A DNA stretch of 64,000 bases, from the NCBI GenBank assembly GCA_964455525.1, contig CAYVWR010000014.1, forward strand, positions 18,818 through 82,817, read 5' to 3'. The position numbers were made by a program, and so were the translations under genes. The notes under the pieces are model-generated. The model made no database searches, was not told the DNA's origin, and saw only the letters and a list, made by a program, of their open reading frames with translations. Position 1 is the first letter of the stretch. Each line of letters opens with the position of its first letter. The stretch comes from JAFDZV01 sp964455525. GTDB taxonomy: Bacteria > Bacteroidota > Ignavibacteria > OLB7. Shown here one piece after another: positions 27,401 to 34,177 of the stretch.

Positions 27401-28210
27401 GTTCCACTCCAGCACACATGGCTCCCCGCCCTGTGCCATGCCCAGGATTTCCAGGCAGATCGCCTCGACCTCCTCCGCCGACACGATCTTCTCGTACCAT
27501 CTGCCCCCTGTTCTCTCGGCAACGTTCTTCAGGATCGGTGAACATTCATAGGTAAGCGCAAGCGAGTAGATGGTGATATGGTTCTGCCGGGCCAGCCGAA
27601 CGATCTCCTCTTCGTTCCCCTCGCCACGCCCGTCGGAGAGGAGCACAACTATCTTCTTGAACCGCCCACGGGATGCCACGGTAAGCGCTCCTCCCCGCGT
27701 GCCAGCAAACGCCGTATCGTAATTGGTCCCCAGACGGAATTGCAAGCCGCTCACCGCCCCGAGAAGCGCGATACGGTCGGTTGTGAAATCCTGGTTGAGA
27801 TGGGAATATTTGTTGAAGCTTGTCACGGCGCACTCCGAGTATCCAAGCGGCAGCGCATTGATCCAGGTGGAGGCGGCCCTGCGGACGATCGAATCGCGCC
27901 CCTTCTGCACCATCGAGGCGGAGCCATCGATGCTCAGCACGCAGGACAGACGCACAGGCGCCGAGGCCGGGCACCGTACCTGCACAACCTGGCGCTCGCT
28001 CCCGTTCTCTGCGACACGGACATCCCCCACGCCAATCCCCTCCATTACCTTTCCGGCTTCGTCGAACGCAAGGAACCGGGCGCGCATCAGAGGGAAGGCG
28101 CTGGAATCGAGATCGTAGAGGGTACAGGCTGGCTGCGCCAGCATAGCCGTACACGACAGCAGCGCCAACAGTACGGCGCTCAAGAGAAGGTGGTACCAAC
28201 TGGAAGCCAT
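24488..28210 (-). CDS. secreted VWA / WD40-type / T9SS-sorted protein 2
   Basis: The 1240-residue paralogue of the downstream gene carries the same parts in the same order. There is a signal peptide (LLLSAVLLALLSCTAMLAQ) and a VWA domain with MIDAS SIDGSAS (Asp95, Ser97, Ser99) and VVLLSDGRGEG. A HSPNGGERLSAGEEFLIEW segment and WD40-type units follow (VAFSPDGRSIAAAQANPG, ASFSPDGMAVLTSGADMV). The C-terminus is a T9SS sorting domain beginning PPRPNPTAGAMTIGI. The MIDAS should bind a metal and a protein ligand. A GGGAGAG site lies just upstream of the ATG at 28210, so this gene leads a likely two-gene operon. Confidence 0.9.
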   Translation of the reverse strand: MASSWYHLLLSAVLLALLSCTAMLAQPACTLYDLDSSAFPLMRARFLAFDEAGKVMEGIGVGDVRVAENGSERQVVQVRCPASAPVRLSCVLSIDGSASMVQKGRDSIVRRAASTWINALPLGYSECAVTSFNKYSHLNQDFTTDRIALLGAVSGLQFRLGTNYDTAFAGTRGGALTVASRGRFKKIVVLLSDGRGEGNEEEIVRLARQNHITIYSLALTYECSPILKNVAERTGGRWYEKIVSAEEVEAICLEILGMAQGGEPCVLEWNSRPGCDRIRMLSVELWRRTSPDIVLRDSVLFRLPASAVLGLSVTPSRLSFGWSSSGSMGIGDVLLTAVGSAITVRSISTTDPRFTVVMGEAPPEFTLQPGQTRLLRVSYKPTGKAYVAAKVEIESDACGVVSFAVTGGEPLPSPFTLHSPNGGERLSAGEEFLIEWSGVLSSTPVRLDYSTDAGATWLPVEKGATGHRHRWRVPNTPAERCLMRGMVAERSDDPIQHFTTAGAEVRAVAFSPDGRSIAAAQANPGVVYLWNLPSGDPIAAYDNDSRKLLALAYSPDGGRLLAVDSLKGPRLIDPVSGAGLFQFALWEFQDWAAGAYAGRGDHVVTISDRTAAIWNLRNGKVEQRLDHSQRLTAVGYGAGDTRLATGGVDGIVELWDIGALKSIRTLIANDAAINAVHYSSDGEFLVTAAEDGSVVIHAVDGGWRHSIQAHTGAAYSASFSPDGMAVLTSGADMVARIWDVATGAMIQELIGHTAAVHASAWSPDGMLVATGGDDGSLRIWEARQRMLGEDSSDTLWAIVAPRASASDVDMGGVAVGDTRDSTIASFLCNTGEVPVVVAGVGIEGAYAADFMVHAGALPDTLAPGGCMPMKFWFHPGGEAERVATLVIYTASDTMRLNVSGRGIVPHLEVLLGTVDFGTVEVGMIHDTIVTAIVRNTGKSRLLVQRARCGGADSASFSIRSGGSPFALEPGQMHAMELRFLPGSPGKARGSILFDCDGDGSSAKVELVGMGVCRTEARHRIHLEAPTEAVQPGSIIEIPLVLGDAVRLPPEGGRFTMSLRLNRRILCPLDTDAAVVQLDGDTLICYGGTWDGRSDTLRTLSFLVALGNAEATTLRLVSFGWDWACPVEVQRSGQEAVRVVVCREGGFARLFRDGHELYLKPPRPNPTAGAMTIGIEVSVAGRLCLHLVDMAGCRVATVYKGELPAGSHQLPVDLGDIPIGRYILVAETASAYSSGMIEVIR

Positions 28211-28503
28211 AAGCTCTCTCCCGGCAAAACATGAGACGGTCGAGGTTGTATGTGCGGCCTTATGATAGAATCATCCCAGGCAAGGAGAACCGATCACAAG
28301 CGCACACAGGGCGCGCTTATGGAAAGAACCCCGCAACCCCTGGAAATGTTGCAGCCGTCCCCATATACTTTCAGGAGGCACTACGCAGAACCGATGGTGA
28401 ACAATACATATGCATCGGCGCCCGGCCGGATGCAACCCGCCATCGACGCCAGCGATGGCATGAGCCATAGCAGTGGATGGGCCACCGGGCCGGTGAAAGA
28501 AAC
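28211..28503. other. intergenic region upstream of VWA/WD40 operon
   Basis: About 290 bases without a supported gene. It should contain the operon's promoter; no TAnnTTTG element is evident on the minus strand. Confidence 0.45.
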
Positions 28504-28532
28504 AAAAAAGCCCCGCACATCATAGGCGGGGC
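28504..28532 (-). terminator. intrinsic terminator of small membrane-protein gene
   Basis: GCCCCGC/GCGGGGC stem (28510-28516 with 28526-28532) followed on the minus strand by TTTTTTG. It is a textbook rho-independent terminator 32 bases after the stop at 28564. Confidence 0.85.
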
Positions 28533-28563
28533 GCAACAGACCAGCGGTGCAATCGGGCTTCCA

Positions 28564-28854
28564 TCAACGTCGCCGTCGCCCTATATCCTCACGCATCTCC
28601 AGTATCTCCGCACGAAGCCCCAGGATACCGAACATCGGCGCCCAAAGCCCGATGAAAACAGCGATCTCGCGCCGATCGCTCTCCTGGCCGACCGACGCAA
28701 AGAGGAACAGATAGAGCGCAAGGAGGATCGACACCCCTGCCAGGGCATACCATACGGTAGGACCGGCAATCAGCGGCAGCCTTCTCTGCGATGGGCCGGT
28801 CGGTTGCATTGGGATACCGTTCCTGGTTTCAGTGCTACGTGGTTCCATCATCAT
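28564..28854 (-). CDS. small two-helix membrane protein
   Basis: The product (96 residues from the ATG at 28854) has two hydrophobic helices: VWYALAGVSILLALYLFLFA and IAVFIGLWAPMFGILGL. It ends with a charged tail EILEMREDIGRRRR. This resembles small inner-membrane proteins of unknown function in Bacteroidota. The start is uncertain. A shorter form from 28809 (MQPTGPSQ) has an AGGAA sequence 10 bases upstream, while a longer open frame would run over a hairpin at 28911-28930. A canonical terminator follows it. Confidence 0.6.
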   Translation of the reverse strand: MMMEPRSTETRNGIPMQPTGPSQRRLPLIAGPTVWYALAGVSILLALYLFLFASVGQESDRREIAVFIGLWAPMFGILGLRAEILEMREDIGRRRR

Positions 28855-28910
28855 ACAAGCAATCGAGCGATCACATCGTTCCCGACATCCCTCGACAAAT
28901 GAAGGTGCTC

Positions 28911-28930
28911 GGCAGGGTATCCATCCTGCC
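28911..28930 (-). terminator. weak hairpin after porQ
   Basis: GGCAGG at 28911-28916 pairs with CCTGCC at 28925-28930, about 55 bases beyond the porQ stop. The stem is short and no T-run follows. Confidence 0.3.
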
Positions 28931-28984
28931 AACCATGGCCGTGGTTCCCCTCCGGGACACCTCGGTATAAGTATCCGGCACGCT

Positions 28985-29941
28985 TTAGAACATCGCGTTA
29001 ACCGTTACGCGGTGCATGGCCCCGAGCCGATCGACACTGTTGAAGCTATAATCGAGGCGATAGGCGCTCACAAGAATCCCCAGCCCCGCCGAGAACCCTG
29101 CCAGCCCCTTCGACTGCCCGAACGGAATCTCCTGCCGAATACGATTATTATAACCCACACGCAGGCGAAGCGGGCGCGAGAGTGTAAACTCACCGCCAAG
29201 ACTGAACGCAGCAAAACGATCAATGAATGCATCCGAGTCGTCCAGCAGACGGCTGAAGTTGAGCGCGATAAGCAGCGGCAGCCCACGAAGCTGATGGGAG
29301 ACGCCAAGCTTCAGATCGAGCGGCAAATCCTCGTTCTCATCGCCAAAGGAGGAGACCTGCGACCCGAGGTGAAGGATCGACAGCCCGGCCTGCATACGGT
29401 TGGCGGTGTCCACATAGAGGATACCACCATCAAGCGCCAGCGCCATCGAGTTATAGTTTTCTATCCCGGAGAAGATGGCCTTGCCGTTCACCCCCGCCGA
29501 GAATCCCTCTCCCAGCTCCGTTCCCCAGCCAACCACCGCCACGATATCGTTTGCACCGAACTCACCGATATCCTGCCCCGAACGATCGGTCCGCTTGAAG
29601 CTGCCGTAGCTGTTGTAGCTCACGCCAACGCCCACATGTCCGATCCCCTCAAGATTGGTTGCAACCGTGGCAGCGCCGCTGTTGATATCGAGCACATGCT
29701 TGAAAAAGGTGAACGAGGCCTGCATGGAGTCCACCGTCGTCAATAATGCCGGATTATAATACAGGCCGGCCGGGTCGTTCAGCACCGTTATAAAACTTCC
29801 GCCCATCGCCGCGGCACGCGCCGAAGCATCGTTGCGGAGGAAATCGTAGACGTAGGGACGTTGGGCCTGTGCCGAGGAAAACGTTGCCAGGAAAGCCAGG
29901 GACTGAACGATAAGAGCAGCCCGCAGGAGTGATTTCTTCAT
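28985..29941 (-). CDS. porQ: type IX secretion system protein PorQ-like (PorV/PorQ family)
   Basis: The 318-residue outer-membrane beta-barrel protein starts with a signal peptide (AALIVQSLAFLATFSSAQAQ). It then carries YDFLRNDASARAAAMGGSF and NDPAGLYYNPALL, the N-terminal signature of PorV/PorQ proteins (FL....SARA.A.GG ... NPA). The rest alternates polar and hydrophobic residues as in a barrel and ends with an aromatic residue (NAMF). PorQ is a membrane component of the T9SS. It sits just upstream of two genes whose products carry T9SS sorting domains. PorV is the alternative, but the overall pattern fits PorQ better. Confidence 0.8.
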   Translation of the reverse strand: MKKSLLRAALIVQSLAFLATFSSAQAQRPYVYDFLRNDASARAAAMGGSFITVLNDPAGLYYNPALLTTVDSMQASFTFFKHVLDINSGAATVATNLEGIGHVGVGVSYNSYGSFKRTDRSGQDIGEFGANDIVAVVGWGTELGEGFSAGVNGKAIFSGIENYNSMALALDGGILYVDTANRMQAGLSILHLGSQVSSFGDENEDLPLDLKLGVSHQLRGLPLLIALNFSRLLDDSDAFIDRFAAFSLGGEFTLSRPLRLRVGYNNRIRQEIPFGQSKGLAGFSAGLGILVSAYRLDYSFNSVDRLGAMHRVTVNAMF

Positions 29942-30125
29942 GGAAAGAGCGCTTGCTGAGAAATTGCCGCAACGTCCCGAAGGTTTTTCGGGAAAGAGAG
30001 AAGGAAGCTATCACAAATGCCCCGATGCAGGCCATGCGAATCGCCCCATGCCTACGAATTAGAGGAGATACCGCGAGAAAAACAAGGCAGATCGTGAATA
30101 CCTCGATCCTCGGCCCCGTTACGCC

Positions 30126-30578
30126 TTACTGTACGGTGGTGGCAACGGTGGGGAACCACTGATACAACATGAAATAGATCAAGACCCCCGTCACCGATAC
30201 GTACAGCCAGATCGGGAGGGTCCACCGAGCAATCTTTCGATGTTTATCGAAGCGTCCGGCCAGGCCGCGGCTGATCGAGAGGATCGCCAGCACGGGCACA
30301 ATCGCGGCCAGCAGCACATGGGTGATAAGCATGGCGTAGTACAGGATACGGATCGGGCCATCGCCACCAAACGGCGTGCTCATCCCGCCACGAAGCGCAT
30401 GATAGGTGACGTACGATATCAGGAAGAGGACCGAGACCGTAAACGCGGCAAGCATCACCTTCTTATGGTCCTGCCATCTCTTCTGGCGTATCAGCACATA
30501 TCCCCAGAGAAGAAGCACCGTGGCAAGGCCATTCAGCGTGGCGTTCACCGCCGGAAGGATCATCACGTCGATATTCAT
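30126..30578 (-). CDS. DUF420 family membrane protein
   Basis: The 150-residue integral membrane protein begins with ILPAVNATLNGLATVLLLWG and contains LISYVTYHALRGG, HVLLAAIVPVLAIL, HRKIARWTLPIWLYVSVTG and YFMLYQ. These are the conserved blocks of DUF420, with His residues in or near four helices. The family is regularly found in heme-copper oxidase clusters and is thought to assist oxidase assembly. Its ATG overlaps the stop of the Sco gene by 4 bases, so the two are translationally coupled. Confidence 0.9.
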   Translation of the reverse strand: MNIDVMILPAVNATLNGLATVLLLWGYVLIRQKRWQDHKKVMLAAFTVSVLFLISYVTYHALRGGMSTPFGGDGPIRILYYAMLITHVLLAAIVPVLAILSISRGLAGRFDKHRKIARWTLPIWLYVSVTGVLIYFMLYQWFPTVATTVQ

Positions 30579-31231
30579 CGTGCATCACCTCGCATCAGAA
30601 TTCCGATATCATGAAGAAGCCGCTGCTTGGCCTCCGGTTCCTCGCTGTTGTAATAGCCACGGATGTCCCCGTCGCGATCCACAAGCACAAAACGCTTCGA
30701 GTGGATGATCGGCTCAAGCGGATCGGTCCCCTCTTCGATCGCAAGCAGAAAGGACTCCTTCGCAAGCTTCTGCATCTGCTCGGGCCTGCCCGTAAGAAAC
30801 AGCCAGGTATCCTTCTCGGCCTTGTAGCCATCGGCATAGGCTGCGAGACGCTCGGGGGTATCGTTCTCGGGATCGACCGTAAAGGAAACAAGCATCACAT
30901 CCCCGGCCTTTCGGAGCGATGTCTGAAGCTCGCTCATCTTGGCCGACATCGCCGGACAACTGCCGCCACACCGCGTAAAGATGAAGTTGGCAACCCAGAT
31001 CTTCCCTTTCAGTTCCCCGAGCGCAACGCTCGCCCCGCTTCGCTCGGTCAGCGTAACGTTCGGCACCGTTCCAAAATCGGCAAGCACATCCTCTGCCCCA
31101 GCACGTACCCCATGCTGAAGCATGAACCATGCGACGGCAGCACAGACAAGAAGGATACCGATAGCGGCCACCAGACTGGCACGCGAGCGCCTGTGGGGCA
31201 GATCAACATCGGCGATTGCATTGTTTTCCAT
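30575..31231 (-). CDS. Sco1/SenC family copper chaperone
   Basis: The 218-residue protein is anchored by one N-terminal helix (LVAAIGILLVCAAVAWFML) and has a thioredoxin-fold periplasmic domain. The copper ligands are present: Cys88 and Cys92 in FTRCGGSCPAM, and His177 in IIHSKRFVLVD. Sco proteins deliver copper to, or reduce cysteines of, the CuA centre in oxidase subunit II, which is encoded upstream in the same cluster. An AGGATA sequence precedes the ATG. It lies 150 bases after the subunit III gene and is followed by the overlapping DUF420 gene. Confidence 0.95.
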   Translation of the reverse strand: MENNAIADVDLPHRRSRASLVAAIGILLVCAAVAWFMLQHGVRAGAEDVLADFGTVPNVTLTERSGASVALGELKGKIWVANFIFTRCGGSCPAMSAKMSELQTSLRKAGDVMLVSFTVDPENDTPERLAAYADGYKAEKDTWLFLTGRPEQMQKLAKESFLLAIEEGTDPLEPIIHSKRFVLVDRDGDIRGYYNSEEPEAKQRLLHDIGILMRGDAR

Positions 31232-31381
31232 GAAGTATCCTATCTATAGAGGTGAAGAAAAACTCCCGAGATACCCCCTCTGCCATCGTCCACCGACAAT
31301 GCGCCGGAATGCACCTGAAAGCAATCCGAAGGATAGCCCAAACGGCGCTCCGTGCGATGCATTGCCACGGTTTCGGCAACG

Positions 31382-31927
31382 CTACAGCAGATACAGCAGC
31401 ACGCCAAGCAGAACCCAGAGAACCGTCACGAAGTGCCAGTACAGGAACACGGCGCCGCCGAACCACCGCCTACCGGATGCCAGGGCCAGAAGAACAACCA
31501 GGCCAGGCACCAGATGCAGGGCATGCGCCCAGGAAAGGATATGGAACATGCCGCCGAATATGCTGGCAAATGGCAGAACGTGATCGCTAAGGAGCTGCGC
31601 CCATTCGGCAACGGCCAGCCCCAGAAAGGATGCGCCGAGGAGAAAGGAACCTAGAAAGAGCCAGCGATTCGCTGGTTCCCGACCTGTGGCAAGCAGCAGC
31701 AGGCTGCTCAGCACCAGAAGGGCACTACGCACTGCGGCGGCGCCGAGAGGCGGGCGCGTCATCCCCTGAAATCCATCGCTGCTGAACCGAAGCACCACAT
31801 AGGCGGCGATCAGCCCGCCGAAGAGCATCGTCTCGGCGGCGATAAAGAGCAGCACCCCCAGCCGTGCATTCCCTATCGGCAACTCACGGATATCCCCCGG
31901 TGGATCTACAACCTTGCCCGAAATCAT
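31382..31927 (-). CDS. ctaE: cytochrome c oxidase subunit III
   Basis: The 181-residue membrane protein has five hydrophobic helices with LGVLLFIAAETMLFGGLIAAY, GTLFH-like HILSWAHALHLVPGL and LYWHFVTVLWVLLGVLLYLL, typical of the short (about 180-200 residue) subunit III proteins of bacterial oxidases. The ATG at 31927 overlaps the upstream stop (ATGA) and follows a GGAGAGGGGGG site. A GTG start 30 bases upstream, without a ribosome site, is less likely. It lies on the minus strand downstream of ctaC, ctaD, ctaA and ctaB. Confidence 0.93.
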   Translation of the reverse strand: MISGKVVDPPGDIRELPIGNARLGVLLFIAAETMLFGGLIAAYVVLRFSSDGFQGMTRPPLGAAAVRSALLVLSSLLLLATGREPANRWLFLGSFLLGASFLGLAVAEWAQLLSDHVLPFASIFGGMFHILSWAHALHLVPGLVVLLALASGRRWFGGAVFLYWHFVTVLWVLLGVLLYLL

Positions 31928-32154
31928 GCACGCCCCCCTCTCCCTATCGTCAGACACAGGGAGTGAAGGGGCAGACCTTCGCTTACATTGGAGCCGCCAA
32001 GAAACGCCACATAGAGGATCGTGAACGCCACCAGAAAGAATGCGACAGCCGCAACAAGCAACCCCACGCGCCGATTGCTCCGCCGCAGCTCCGAATCGGC
32101 CCCCAGGATATGGGAGCGGCCGTTGGTATGGTCCAGGTTGGTTGCAGCCATCAT
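31924..32154 (-). CDS. small single-helix membrane protein in oxidase cluster
   Basis: The 76-residue product has a polar N-terminus and one strong helix (VGLLVAAVAFFLVAFTILYVAFL), followed by a short tail. It lies between ctaB and the subunit III gene with a 4-base overlap onto the latter, so it is almost certainly translated. I do not recognise the family. It could be a small accessory oxidase subunit; it is too short for the three-helix subunit IV type. Confidence 0.7.
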   Translation of the reverse strand: MMAATNLDHTNGRSHILGADSELRRSNRRVGLLVAAVAFFLVAFTILYVAFLGGSNVSEGLPLHSLCLTIGRGGRA

Positions 32155-32174
32155 GCGAACCCCGGCAAAAGATC

Positions 32175-33077
32175 TCAGGTCCTGTTCAGCGCCATCAGAA
32201 TAAGGAGCACCGGCAGATAGAGAAGCGAATAATAGAAGAGGTACTTCGCATGCTTGTTCTTCTTTGTAGCAGCCAGCATCATACCGATGGCGATAAAGAG
32301 AAAGCCAAGCAGAAAGGCACCGAAGAAGTAGAACGAGCCGGTGATACCCTGCAATGTCGGGATAAGGCTTATCGGCACCAGCGCGCCGGTATAGATCAGA
32401 ATCTGGCGGCTGGTGCTGGCGCCGCTCGGGTCCACCACAGGAAGCATCTTGTACCCGGCGCGCTCGTAATCGTTGCGGTACATCCAGGCAAGCCCCAGGA
32501 AGTGAGGCATCTGCCAGCAGAAGAGGATGCCAAAGAGGACGATCGCCTCAGGCCCTATCTCTCCCCGCACGGCAGCCCAGCCTATAACCGGCGGCAGCGC
32601 TCCCGGAATGCCCCCCACCACCGTGTTCAACGTGGAGAGCCGCTTCAGCGGCGTATACCAGAGCACATAGCTTACCACGGTCGCCGCAGCCAGCAGGCCC
32701 GTAAGAGGGTTGGCCGCGATGGTCAGATAGAGCACTCCACCAATCGCAAGCGCCAGCCCGAAGAACAGCGCCTCGGCTGGAGCAAGCTTCCCGGATGGAA
32801 GCGGGCGGGTCATCGTACGGCGCATCTGCGCATCGTGCTCGCGCTCCACATACATGTTAAGCGCCCCGCAGCCCCCCCCGATCATAAACGTGCCAAGCAT
32901 GGTGTGCACCAGCAGCATAAACTCCAGCTCGCCAGTGGTGGCCATGTAGAATCCGGCCAGCGTGGTAAGCACCGAGAGCATCGTCAGACGTGGCTTGGTA
33001 AGCTCCACAAAATCACCCAGGCGCGTCCCACGCCGAACTTCGCCTGCTTGCAGCACCGAACCTTCTGTCTCGATCAT
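32175..33077 (-). CDS. ctaB: protoheme IX farnesyltransferase (heme O synthase)
   Basis: This UbiA-superfamily membrane enzyme attaches a farnesyl group to heme B to make heme O, the precursor of heme A. The 300-residue sequence has FVELTKPRLTMLSVLTTLAG, then the Asp-rich motif region NMYVEREHDAQMRRTMTRPL, WYTPLKRLSTLNTVVGGIPG and FCWQMPHFLGLAWMYRNDYE, all diagnostic. About nine helices are evident. Its ATG overlaps the ctaA stop by 4 bases, so the two heme-A enzymes are coupled. Confidence 0.97.
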   Translation of the reverse strand: MIETEGSVLQAGEVRRGTRLGDFVELTKPRLTMLSVLTTLAGFYMATTGELEFMLLVHTMLGTFMIGGGCGALNMYVEREHDAQMRRTMTRPLPSGKLAPAEALFFGLALAIGGVLYLTIAANPLTGLLAAATVVSYVLWYTPLKRLSTLNTVVGGIPGALPPVIGWAAVRGEIGPEAIVLFGILFCWQMPHFLGLAWMYRNDYERAGYKMLPVVDPSGASTSRQILIYTGALVPISLIPTLQGITGSFYFFGAFLLGFLFIAIGMMLAATKKNKHAKYLFYYSLLYLPVLLILMALNRT

Positions 33078-34174
33078 ACGGCAACTTTCTCCGTAACTGT
33101 GGTGGAATATGATTCGGCTCTGGCAGGAGCATAGAGGTGATGATACGCACGGATAACCAGCACCACACTGGTAGCCAGTGTCATTGCACCGGTCACAACA
33201 TGAAGCGACGTGATCGTAAACTGCTTTTCGGTGAGCACCGTAAGAATGCCAAGCGTTACCTGAACGGCCAGCAGCACAAGCAGCAGCACAGCCGGACGGC
33301 GAAGCCCGGCGTTCCCCGGATGCTCACGAAATACCTTGATCGCGCTCCAGCATATCATGATCGTGACAACGCCAGCCCAGGTGCGGTGCCAGACATGCGA
33401 TAGCATCTGCCAGAAATCCACCGCCGGATAATCGAGTTTCCAAAGCTCCCGGTTCGCCTCGGCGAGCCGCTCGCCCGAAAGAGGGGGAATCCAGCTTCCG
33501 AACATCGTTGGAAAGTCAGGAATTGCAAGCCCCGACTCCGAATGGCGCATAATGGCGCCGAAAATAAGCTGGGCGAAGATGATAAGCGTGGTGGCAAGGG
33601 CTACGCTACGAAGCGACCATGAAGGGCTGTCCGGCATTCGCTGCGGGGTATCCTGCCAACTAGGCGATGTGACAAGCGCAAGAGCAACCACCGTACAGAA
33701 ATAGATCTGTGCCAGCGTCCCGTGGCTGCTTGAGAGCCATGCCGGAAGATAAAAAAGGACGGTCAGGCCGCCGAGAATCCCCTGTACAAGCACCGCCACC
33801 GAGGCCGCCATTGCCAGGCGCTTCACCCACCGGCGGGTGTCCACCCGGTAGACCCAGTAGGTGAGCACAAACGTGAGCAGCCCGACGATCGAGGCGATCA
33901 TTCTGTGAAGATGCTCCCAGAAGACCCCCCCCACCATTGCCTCCCAGGGGAAGGAAAACATGAAGTGGCCATAGGTATTCGGCCAGTCGGGAACGGAGAG
34001 ACCGGATTCGGTGCTCTTGACCTGCCCGCCGATAAAGATCAGGATCGCAATCGTTATCCCGACAAGAACCGTGTAACGATGCAATGCGCGCGATCGGCGG
34101 GAGAGATGCGGCCGGGCAGGGCCTCCATTCGGCGAAAACCCTACCGTGCGTGTGTCAGTAGTTTGCTGCTGCAT
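33074..34174 (-). CDS. ctaA: heme A synthase (CtaA/Cox15 family)
   Basis: The enzyme oxidises the heme O methyl group to form heme A. The 366-residue, eight-helix protein contains the family motifs twice, as expected from its internal duplication: STESGLSVPDWPNTYG and EHLHRMIASIVGL in the first half, SESGLAIPDFPTMFGSW and SHVWHRTWAGVVTI in the second. LTEKQFTITSLHVVTGAM carries a further His. It starts 3 bases after the ctaD stop and overlaps ctaB by 4 bases. The N-terminal 28 residues before the first helix are polar. Confidence 0.96.
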   Translation of the reverse strand: MQQQTTDTRTVGFSPNGGPARPHLSRRSRALHRYTVLVGITIAILIFIGGQVKSTESGLSVPDWPNTYGHFMFSFPWEAMVGGVFWEHLHRMIASIVGLLTFVLTYWVYRVDTRRWVKRLAMAASVAVLVQGILGGLTVLFYLPAWLSSSHGTLAQIYFCTVVALALVTSPSWQDTPQRMPDSPSWSLRSVALATTLIIFAQLIFGAIMRHSESGLAIPDFPTMFGSWIPPLSGERLAEANRELWKLDYPAVDFWQMLSHVWHRTWAGVVTIMICWSAIKVFREHPGNAGLRRPAVLLLVLLAVQVTLGILTVLTEKQFTITSLHVVTGAMTLATSVVLVIRAYHHLYAPARAESYSTTVTEKVAV

Positions 34175-34177
34175 GGT

